9,386 nucleotides of DNA from NCBI GenBank assembly GCA_963621145.1, contig CAVFDI010000063.1, positions 1 to 9,386 on the forward strand. The letters are read 5' to 3'. How positions within the stretch are numbered: position 1 is the stretch's first letter; each line of letters begins with the position of its first letter. Below, in pieces: positions 1-6,056 of this stretch. The DNA is from W0P28-013 sp963621145 (GTDB lineage: Bacteria > Bacteroidota > Bacteroidia > Bacteroidales > Paludibacteraceae). A program made the position numbers and the translations under genes. Below the pieces are notes generated by a model. The model did not search any database and had not been told where the DNA came from. It saw nothing but the letters and a program-made list of their open reading frames with translations.

Positions 1-13
1 AATAAAAAAGAGT

Positions 14-21
14 TACCTTTG
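14..21 (+). promoter_or_regulatory. Bacteroidota-type promoter -7 box for the activase operon
   Basis: The sequence TACCTTTG matches the Bacteroidota sigma-ABfr -7 consensus TAnnTTTG exactly. The matching -33 TTG would lie about 20 bases further left, before the window begins, so only half the promoter is visible. Transcription would start near base 27-29, giving a leader of about 58 bases before the ATG at 86. No other promoter is evident before the next two genes, which fits one transcript to 4995. Confidence 0.55.
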
Positions 22-28
22 CAGCGGG

Positions 29-60
29 TTTAATAAGCCTATTAAATAAGCCTATTAAAA
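29..60. repeat. Tandem 13-bp palindromic repeat, candidate operator
   Basis: The 13-base unit AATAAGCCTATTA occurs twice head to tail (32-44 and 45-57). The first copy sits in an inverted repeat with arms TTTAATA (29-35) and TATTAAA (40-46) around AGCC. The second copy keeps the AATA/TATT arms plus flanking TT/AA pairs. The repeat begins 7 bases after the -7 box, near the predicted transcription start, where a bound repressor could block initiation. A TetR-family gene closes the same operon, so an autoregulatory operator is a reasonable inference, not a demonstrated one. A simple replication-slippage duplication in an AT-rich leader is the alternative. Confidence 0.5.
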
Positions 61-85
61 TGTAACTTATTGAAAATCAACAATA

Positions 86-1849
86 ATGAAACGATACAGC
101 ATTGGAGTTGACATTGGTTCGACCACGCTAAAAATAGCCGTTCTCAACGAAAATGGTGCGCTACTCCACTCCGATTATCGCCGACACAATGCCGACATTC
201 GTCAAGCGGCTTATGCCACAGCCAAGCAACTCTACGATGCGCTAGGCGACTGCACGCTCGATGTAGTTCTGACTGGCTCGGTGGGCATGGGCTACGCCGA
301 GCGGCTCGATTTCGGTTTTGTGCAAGAAGTGGTGGCTGCCGCCGAAACCATCAAACAGCGCTATCACGAAGTGCGCACCTTTGTCGACATGGGCGGCGAG
401 GACTCGAAAATGATATTTTTCGACGAAGGCAAAACACCCGACATTCGCATGAACGGCAGTTGCGCTGGCGGCACGGGCGCATTCATCGACCAAACGGCAT
501 CGCTCTGGGGCATCGAGACTAGCGAACTAAACACGCTGGCAGCGCAGGCCACCACCATCTACCCAATTGCATCGCGATGTGGCGTGTTTTCAAAGACCGA
601 CATTCAAAACCTTGCCGCGCGCAATGTGAGTCGTGCCGACATAGCCGCATCGGTGTTCAACGCTGTAGCCATGCAGGTTTTGGCATCGTTGGCACGCGGG
701 CGCGACATTGTGCCGAAAGTATTTCTCTGCGGCGGACCATTTGCCTATCTTCCAGAACTGAAAAAGAGTTTTCTGAACGTTTTCGGAACTATGCAATCGG
801 ATTGCGTAGAACCTGAACACCCACAATTGATTCCAGCCATTGGCTGCGCATTGCTTACAAAGACGCACGCAAAAAAATCGGTTCGGCTATCGGATTTTAT
901 CAAAAAGTTGGAAGAAAAAACCGACGCCACAACCATGAAAATAGCGCACAGTCTGCCTCCGCTTTTCGCATCGCGCAACGAGTACGACCAATGGCTGAAA
1001 AACAAGCAGGGACACGATGTGCCACGCGCAAAATTCGACACAAGCGAGCCAAAAAATTATTTCTTGGGCGTTGATTCGGGCAGCACTACCACCAAAATCG
1101 TACTGCTCAATGCCGATGGCAAAGTGGTTTACACCGACTATCGGCACAACAACGGCGACAGTTTCAAAACCTTTTCTGATGCTTTGCAACGGCTCCATGC
1201 CACGGCCGAAAACGCTGAAAATGTGAACATTACGGCAAGTTGCGCCACAGGTTACGGCGAAAATCTGCTGCGCACCGCCTTCGGACTCGATTTTGGAATT
1301 GTGGAGACGATGGCGCACTTTATTGCCGCAAAAAAAATTGAACCACAAGTGTCGTTTGTGCTCGACATTGGCGGACAAGATATGAAGGCGATTTTTGCAG
1401 AACATGGCGCGATACGCCGCATCGAAATAAACGAGGCTTGCTCGTCGGGTTGCGGCTCGTTCATCGAGACTTTTGCCAACATGCTGGGCTACGAAGTGGG
1501 CGATTTTGTGCAAATGGCCATCACCGCCAGCCAGCCCTACGACCTCGGAACGCGCTGCACCGTTTTTATGAATTCGAAAGTGAAACAAGCCATGCGCGAA
1601 GGCGCTGCCGTGGCCGACATTGCCGCGGGTTTCAGCTATTCGGTGGTGAAAAACTGCCTTTTCAAAGTGCTGAAACTGAAAAAAATCGACGAATTGGGCG
1701 AAAAAATTGTGGTTCAAGGCGGCACTTTCCGCAACCACTCCATAGCGCGCGCACTGGAACTGCAGACGGGCTGCAAGGTGTCGTTTTGCGATCTGCCCGA
1801 ACTGATGGGCGCGTACGGAGCCGCAATTTACGCAAAAAATCAATTTTAA
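86..1849 (+). CDS. Tandem-domain acyl-CoA dehydratase activase-type ATPase (BadF/BadG/BcrA/HgdC family)
   Basis: The 587-residue protein carries two complete ASKHA-fold activase domains, residues about 1-260 and 324-587. Each has a phosphate-1 loop (DIGSTT 9-14; DSGSTT 330-335), a phosphate-2 motif (DMGGED 101-106; DIGGQD 427-432), a C-terminal GG adenosine motif (216-217; 545-546) and the two cluster cysteines of HgdC-type proteins (C126 in NGSCAGGTG and C165; C452 in ACSSGCG and C491). In the family, a homodimer shares one [4Fe-4S] cluster across its interface and uses ATP hydrolysis to fire a low-potential electron into a partner. The tandem copy could make that dimer within one chain. The next gene, 5 bases downstream, encodes the part normally fused to its C terminus. 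Family assignment is firm. The electron acceptor and substrate are unknown, and no HgdA/HgdB pair is visible here. The cytoplasmic protein has no signal peptide. The ATG at 86 directly opens the conserved first strand. Confidence 0.9.
   Translation: MKRYSIGVDIGSTTLKIAVLNENGALLHSDYRRHNADIRQAAYATAKQLYDALGDCTLDVVLTGSVGMGYAERLDFGFVQEVVAAAETIKQRYHEVRTFVDMGGEDSKMIFFDEGKTPDIRMNGSCAGGTGAFIDQTASLWGIETSELNTLAAQATTIYPIASRCGVFSKTDIQNLAARNVSRADIAASVFNAVAMQVLASLARGRDIVPKVFLCGGPFAYLPELKKSFLNVFGTMQSDCVEPEHPQLIPAIGCALLTKTHAKKSVRLSDFIKKLEEKTDATTMKIAHSLPPLFASRNEYDQWLKNKQGHDVPRAKFDTSEPKNYFLGVDSGSTTTKIVLLNADGKVVYTDYRHNNGDSFKTFSDALQRLHATAENAENVNITASCATGYGENLLRTAFGLDFGIVETMAHFIAAKKIEPQVSFVLDIGGQDMKAIFAEHGAIRRIEINEACSSGCGSFIETFANMLGYEVGDFVQMAITASQPYDLGTRCTVFMNSKVKQAMREGAAVADIAAGFSYSVVKNCLFKVLKLKKIDELGEKIVVQGGTFRNHSIARALELQTGCKVSFCDLPELMGAYGAAIYAKNQF
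1834..1840 (+). other. Candidate -1 ribosomal slippery heptamer A-AAA-AAT
   Basis: The heptamer lies in the zero frame of the activase gene as A_AAA_AAT, codons 584-585, with the TAA stop two codons later at 1847-1849. A -1 slip here continues through TCA ATT TTA AAA ACG directly into the ATG of the next gene, which is in exactly the -1 frame. The fused product would be about 1,419 residues, close to the usual one-chain homologues. A GGAG lies at 1817-1820, 13 bases upstream, loosely resembling the dnaX stimulator. I see no convincing downstream stem or pseudoknot. A missing A in this homopolymer, real or artefactual, would look the same. Confidence 0.35.
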
Positions 1850-1854
1850 AAACG

Positions 1855-4344
1855 ATGAATCTGAACGATCTGATAAAATCGAGCGCATACACCACAAGCG
1901 ACGAAGTGTGCAGCGGCTGCGAAAATCATTGCCGCGTGCGACTTTTCAGCTTTGCCAACGGACACACCTACGCCTCGGGAAATAACTGCGAGAAAGTCTA
2001 CTCCAACACCAAAGAATCGACCCGAAAAGGTGCAAATATGTTCGCCGAAAAATACCGACTTCTGTTTGGCAGAAAAACAACGCCAGCGTACAATGCGCCA
2101 AAACGAAACATCAAAATCGGCATTCCGCGCGGACTGGGAATCTACGAAAATTTTCCATTTTGGAACGCACTTTTCACCGCTTGCGGATTCGAACTCGTGC
2201 TGTCGCATCCATCGACTACGAAGATCTACGCAAACGGATTGCGTAGTGTGATGGCCGACAACATCTGCTTTCCGGCGAAATTGATGCATGGTCATGTTGA
2301 GGATTTGGCGAAACTGAAAGTCAACCGCATTTTCTACCCGTGGGTGGTTTACGAGCGCAACGAAAACAAGCACGCCAAGAACTGCTTCAACTGCCCGATA
2401 GTGAGCGGTTACAGCGATGTGCTGAAAAGCTCCATCGACCCGCAAACGCGCTATGGCATTCCGCTTGATGCGCCCGTGGTGTCGTTCAACGACACGCGAC
2501 TGCTCGAGAAATCGTGCGTAGAATATCTGCAAACGCTCGATGTACCGAAAAAATTGGCACAAAATGCCGTTAAATTGGCACAAAAAGCGCAAAACGACTA
2601 TTTGGAGCAACTCACCGAACGAAATTGCGAGATTTTGCAGCGCGCCACCGACGAAAATCGCATGGTGATAATGTTGGCTGGAAGACCTTATCATACCGAC
2701 CCGCTAGTGGAACACAAGATTTCGCAAGCCATCGCCAGCATGGGCATCGACGTGATAACCGAGCATGTGGCACTGAACGACGACGATGCGATTTTCAGCA
2801 ATCTGAACGCCCTAAGTCAGTGGGCTTACCCTAACCGACTGTTCAAAGCGGCGAATTTCGCTGCGCAATGGGGAAAGTCGAATTTGCAGTTTGTGGAACT
2901 GACGAGTTTTGGCTGCGGTCCCGACGCCTTCATTTTGGACGAAGTAAGCACTATTCTGCGCCGCCACGGCAAAAATCTCACCATTCTGAAAATTGACGAT
3001 GTGAACAGCATTGGCTCGCTGAGGTTGCGCATTCGGTCGCTGGTTGAATCGGCAAAAGAGATTCCGCAGGACACAGAAAAAATAGAAAAACCATTTGTAA
3101 CGACAAAGATTTTCGACCTCGACGACCGCCGTCGCACGCTCATTGCGCCCTATTTTGCCGAAGGATATTCCGAATTTTTGCCGCCCATTTTCAAACTCGC
3201 TGGCTATCGATTGGAAAATCTGCCGCTGGCAAATCAGACCGATGCCGAAACGGGTTTGCGCTATGCCAACAACGACATTTGCTACCCAGCCACGCTGGTG
3301 GTTGGCAGCATTGTAAACGCCCTTCAGAGCGGAAAATACAATCGCAACGAGACTGCGGTGATAATCACCCAAACGGGCGGACAATGTCGCGCAAGCAACT
3401 ACTACGCGCTCATCAAAAATGCTTTAGTGACGGCTGGTTTCAGCGATGTGCCAGTGGTTTCGTTGGCCACAGGCGCGGGACTAAACAACACGCAGCCAGG
3501 CTTCGACATTCAGTGGGAAAAAATCGCTAAAATGCTGATTGCCACGCTATTCTACGCCGATTGCATTGAAAAACTCTACTACGCCACAGCTGTACGCGAA
3601 AATTGTAAAGGAAACGCGAAATTTCTGCGCAACAAATACATTGCGGTCGGGCAAATGATCATCGAAAAAGGCGACACCAAGCAACTCTACGGCGCGCTCG
3701 ACCATGCGGCAAAAGAGTTCACACTCGAGACCGACGCGACGAAGCAGACGCCCGTGATTGGTTTGGTTGGCGAGATTTTTGTGAAATACAACAGTTTCAG
3801 CCACAAAGGCGTGGTCGATTGGCTCGTGCAGCAAGGCATCGAGGTGGTTCCGCCAGCCATTTCGGGCTTTTTCTCGACCTCGTTCGCCAGCCGCCACATC
3901 AACCGCCAACTGAACATTAAGCGCGAAACACAACCGCTGTGGCTCACCGATTTAATCTATAAATATGTGGACCGATGCGCTCGGAAATGCGATAAACTCT
4001 GCGCCGTTCACCCATTTTACCGCCCGTTTGTCAGCATTTTTGAATACGAAAAGCTGTCGCGGCAGGTAATTTGTGGCGCTGCCGATTTTGGCGAAGGCTG
4101 GTTTCTGCCTGGCGAAATTTGCCATTTGGCCGAACATGGCGTGCAAAATGTGGTCAGTTTGCAACCATTTGGCTGCATTGCCAACCACATCATTTCGAAA
4201 GGCATCGAAAAACGCATAAAACAGGTTTATCCGCAGTTGAGCCTGCTCTTTCTCGACTTCGACAGCAGCACATCGGAGGCAAACATCTACAACCGATTGC
4301 ACTTTATGGTCGAGAATTGCAAAAATCAGCAGAAAAATGCGTAA
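1855..4344 (+). CDS. Large acyl-CoA dehydratase activase-associated protein (DUF2229 / HgdB-like, COG3580-3581 type)
   Basis: The 829-residue protein matches the C-terminal part of one-chain activase proteins. An N-terminal cysteine motif (C19, C22, C26, C45) is followed by two related halves, each with the same local motif: DNICFP at 135-140 and NDICYP at 473-478. Further conserved cysteine sites are NCFNC 176-180, FGCG 352-355, TGGQC 507-511, C708/C712/C716 and FGC 772-774, so several iron-sulfur ligands are likely. GRPYH lies at 276-280. By family, this is probably the electron acceptor or reductase partner of the ATPase upstream; the reaction is not known. I chose the ATG at 1855 because the conserved region starts just after it. 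The frame stays open back to about 1438, but only because it overlaps the upstream gene. No Shine-Dalgarno sequence is visible, which is normal for the phylum. Family is confident, function is not. Confidence 0.85.
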   Translation: MNLNDLIKSSAYTTSDEVCSGCENHCRVRLFSFANGHTYASGNNCEKVYSNTKESTRKGANMFAEKYRLLFGRKTTPAYNAPKRNIKIGIPRGLGIYENFPFWNALFTACGFELVLSHPSTTKIYANGLRSVMADNICFPAKLMHGHVEDLAKLKVNRIFYPWVVYERNENKHAKNCFNCPIVSGYSDVLKSSIDPQTRYGIPLDAPVVSFNDTRLLEKSCVEYLQTLDVPKKLAQNAVKLAQKAQNDYLEQLTERNCEILQRATDENRMVIMLAGRPYHTDPLVEHKISQAIASMGIDVITEHVALNDDDAIFSNLNALSQWAYPNRLFKAANFAAQWGKSNLQFVELTSFGCGPDAFILDEVSTILRRHGKNLTILKIDDVNSIGSLRLRIRSLVESAKEIPQDTEKIEKPFVTTKIFDLDDRRRTLIAPYFAEGYSEFLPPIFKLAGYRLENLPLANQTDAETGLRYANNDICYPATLVVGSIVNALQSGKYNRNETAVIITQTGGQCRASNYYALIKNALVTAGFSDVPVVSLATGAGLNNTQPGFDIQWEKIAKMLIATLFYADCIEKLYYATAVRENCKGNAKFLRNKYIAVGQMIIEKGDTKQLYGALDHAAKEFTLETDATKQTPVIGLVGEIFVKYNSFSHKGVVDWLVQQGIEVVPPAISGFFSTSFASRHINRQLNIKRETQPLWLTDLIYKYVDRCARKCDKLCAVHPFYRPFVSIFEYEKLSRQVICGAADFGEGWFLPGEICHLAEHGVQNVVSLQPFGCIANHIISKGIEKRIKQVYPQLSLLFLDFDSSTSEANIYNRLHFMVENCKNQQKNA

Positions 4345-4368
4345 TTTTACCCACCAAACTACACCATT

Positions 4369-4995
4369 ATGAACAGAGAAAATTCACTCGAAGATCAGAT
4401 ATTGAAGGCAGCCGAAGAACTTTTCATCGAAAAGGGCTCGGCAGGCACATCGACCACCGACATTGCGCGCAAAGTGGGCTGCAACCAAGCGTTGGTGCAC
4501 TACTATTTCAGGACGAAAGACAACCTGTTTGAACAAATTTTTCTGAAGAAAATGGAGTTTTCGCTCTCGTGCGCCGATATGTACCGAACCACATTCAACG
4601 GCGATTTTAAAGAACTGATTGCGGTACTTATCTCGCAGTATTTCAAGATGTTACAAGAAAATCGTCGGTTGCCGTTTTTCATTTTGAGCGAACTCATCAT
4701 CAACGACAAGAGGCGCGAATTTATCCGCCGTCACATCATCGAAAACGAGCGACGGCAGATGGTTTACTACACTTTCGACAAGTTGGTGCAGAGCGAGGCC
4801 GCCAAAGGCAATATCCGCCCCATCGACACGCTCGACCTGCTGCTGAACATCGTTTCGCTAACGGTTTCCACATTCATTGTGCTGCCCATTTATGCCGATT
4901 GGCTGCAGAAAAACGAAGAGGAACAGCGCGCTTTCATCGACCACCGCAAAGAGATTATTTTGCAGATGGTGCTGAAGGATCTTGAGGGGAAATGA
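4369..4995 (+). CDS. TetR/AcrR-family transcriptional regulator
   Basis: The 208-residue protein has a classic TetR N-terminal DNA-binding domain at about residues 6-55: helix 1 with AAEELFIEKG (14-23), then the helix-turn-helix TSTTDIARKVGCNQALVHYY (27-46) and the FRTKDNLF segment (47-54). The remainder is the helical ligand-binding and dimerisation domain, whose ligand cannot be read from sequence. The gene begins 24 bases after the large activase partner on the same strand with no promoter between, so it is probably the last gene of that operon. Its likely target is the tandem palindrome at 29-60, which would make it autoregulatory, and an acyl-CoA-like effector would fit the context. Both are inferences. 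It ends 12 bases short of the convergent traB-like gene. Confidence 0.9.
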   Translation: MNRENSLEDQILKAAEELFIEKGSAGTSTTDIARKVGCNQALVHYYFRTKDNLFEQIFLKKMEFSLSCADMYRTTFNGDFKELIAVLISQYFKMLQENRRLPFFILSELIINDKRREFIRRHIIENERRQMVYYTFDKLVQSEAAKGNIRPIDTLDLLLNIVSLTVSTFIVLPIYADWLQKNEEEQRAFIDHRKEIILQMVLKDLEGK

Positions 4996-5018
4996 GGGTG
5001 AGTTAAATCACCTCCTCA
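4993..5018. terminator. Stem-loop spanning both convergent stop codons
   Basis: TGAGGGTGA (4993-5001) pairs with TCACC and CTCA (5008-5012 and 5015-5018), giving nine pairs, a two-base bulge at 5013-5014 and a GTTAAA loop. The stem contains the TGA stops of both the tetR-like gene and the opposing traB-like gene. There is no T-tract on the plus side and none on the minus side, so it is a weak candidate intrinsic terminator. It could instead protect 3' ends. Confidence 0.3.
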
Positions 5019-5886
5019 CAGCGCGCACTTTGTAGCCCGCTTTTTTTAGCAAGGCGATAAGGCCGTTCTCGCCTGCCAAATGCATAGCGCCAACGGCAAT
5101 GAAACAGGGTTGCGACTCCATCAGTGTTGGCAAACGACGCACCCAAGCGTCGTTGCGCTCGTCGAGCAAGGCAAAACGCTCCTGCTGCGTAGGCGCATAC
5201 TGCGTAGTGTCGGCATTGTAGAGCGAGAGAAGTCCGTCTAAATCGCCTTGGCGGTAGATCATATTGAGTTGCGCCACCTCATCAGCCACCGAACTAGCCT
5301 CGTGCACGGCACCAACCAGCAAAAACGCCTGACGATGAAGTGTTTGCGCATTATAAAGCAACGCTATCTGGTCGTCGACCGACTCGAGCCCAACGACGGG
5401 GATATTTTTCTGTGCAGCCACCTGCTGAAAAAACGAATCGAGCGACCAATCGCCATCTTGCTGCGGCATAACCTGCCGATAGAGTTCCAAAAGGAATAGA
5501 TTCTGAATCATAGCGGGCTTCAAAAGCGCCAATTCGGTCAGCCCCATGCCAAGCACGCGCTGCAGCGTGGTATCGACCAGCACATAATCGCTATCCGAAA
5601 AGAGTTCGCGCATGGTGATGTAGTTCGGCATGCGAGCAGCATCGGTCATTTTGCGCACAAGCGCAGGATCGTCGACCGCCACCTCGCCCACCACGGCACG
5701 ACTAGCATTGAACGCCCGATAAACGCCAGGTACAGAATCGAGAATATCGACCGAAACCAAATGGTGCGTGCCAAAAAGATACGATTTGTAAGGCAGATTA
5801 TTACCCGAAATCTCCCAAAGCAACTGCGCCTGCGCACCAACGCACGACAGCAGCAAAACAACTATTGCAAAACGAAAACGAGACAT
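5008..5886 (-). CDS. Exported TraB/GumN (TIKI-like) family protein
   Basis: The 292-residue protein starts with a signal peptide: basic MSRFRF, a hydrophobic run to residue 13, then a likely signal peptidase I site after AQA (18-20). An LLSC at 12-15 could alternatively be a lipobox. The mature part has the TraB/PrgY/GumN hallmarks: FGTHH at 38-42, a conserved glutamate in GEVA (E68), VVGLES at 164-169, RNDAW at 244-248 and a C-terminal VGAMHLAGENGL at 265-276. Members include the TIKI metalloproteases, and the His and Glu residues are the presumed metal ligands. The role of bacterial members is mostly unknown. An envelope or outer-membrane location is inferred. I prefer the ATG at 5886, preceded by an A-run, to an in-frame TTG three codons earlier (5895). 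It is monocistronic, convergent with the regulator gene and divergent from gltX. Confidence 0.85.
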   Translation of the reverse strand: MSRFRFAIVVLLLSCVGAQAQLLWEISGNNLPYKSYLFGTHHLVSVDILDSVPGVYRAFNASRAVVGEVAVDDPALVRKMTDAARMPNYITMRELFSDSDYVLVDTTLQRVLGMGLTELALLKPAMIQNLFLLELYRQVMPQQDGDWSLDSFFQQVAAQKNIPVVGLESVDDQIALLYNAQTLHRQAFLLVGAVHEASSVADEVAQLNMIYRQGDLDGLLSLYNADTTQYAPTQQERFALLDERNDAWVRRLPTLMESQPCFIAVGAMHLAGENGLIALLKKAGYKVRAVRR

Positions 5887-5923
5887 TTTTTTCAATTAGG
5901 AGTGAGGAGTTATTTTAATTGAA

Positions 5924-5943
5924 ATCCGAATTGAGTTTCGGAT
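5924..5943. repeat. Perfect 7-bp inverted repeat in the traB leader
   Basis: ATCCGAA (5924-5930) and TTCGGAT (5937-5943) form a perfect inverted repeat around TTGAGT. It lies between the predicted minus-strand transcription start near 6000 and the traB-like start at 5886, so it would be in that mRNA's 5' leader as a small hairpin, or act as a protein-binding palindrome. No T-tract follows on either strand, so a terminator is unlikely. Function unknown. Confidence 0.4.
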
Positions 5944-6003
5944 ACCGAGAGTCATAGTCATAGTTTTTTTGCGAGCAGAGCAAAAATCTGCGAAATTTGC
6001 AAC

Positions 6004-6034
6004 TTGCAAAGGTAACAATTATTTTGTAATTTTG
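6004..6034 (+). promoter_or_regulatory. Bacteroidota promoter for gltX
   Basis: A TTG at 6004-6006 is followed, after a 20-base spacer, by TAATTTTG at 6027-6034, a perfect TAnnTTTG -7 box. Spacing and both elements fit the phylum's sigma-ABfr promoter. Transcription would begin near 6040, leaving a leader of roughly 15-17 bases before the gltX ATG at 6057, and no Shine-Dalgarno sequence is present. Confidence 0.65.
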
Positions 6035-6037
6035 CAG
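6007..6037 (-). promoter_or_regulatory. Divergent promoter for the traB-like gene
   Basis: On the minus strand TACCTTTG (6014 down to 6007) is a perfect TAnnTTTG -7 box, the same sequence as at 14-21. A -33 candidate CTG at 6037-6035, 20 bases upstream, differs by one base from TTG. Its start point would be near 6000, giving a leader of about 115 bases that carries the inverted repeat at 5924-5943. It overlaps the gltX promoter almost completely. Confidence 0.42.
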
Positions 6038-6056
6038 TCCAATAATTTCAAAAAAA

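Noticed and set aside
1438..1854. Extending the large partner protein upstream to base 1438
   Set aside because: The 139 extra codons overlap the conserved second activase domain in another frame and look like noise. The conserved cysteine motif starts just after the ATG at 1855.
887..1897. Long minus-strand open frame antisense to the activase gene
   Set aside because: Its translation has no domain motifs and is rich in His, Cys and Phe, typical of a shadow frame. The plus-strand frame carries every conserved activase motif.
3976..4002. C708/C712/C716 of the large partner as a radical-SAM motif
   Set aside because: Radical SAM enzymes use CX3CX2C, whereas this is CX3CX3C in a different fold context.
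5980..6001. Imperfect palindrome GCAAAAATCTGCGAAATTTGC as an operator
   Set aside because: Only the outer GCAAA/TTTGC arms pair. Similar A-rich strings occur at 9320-9350, so it looks like ordinary spacer composition.
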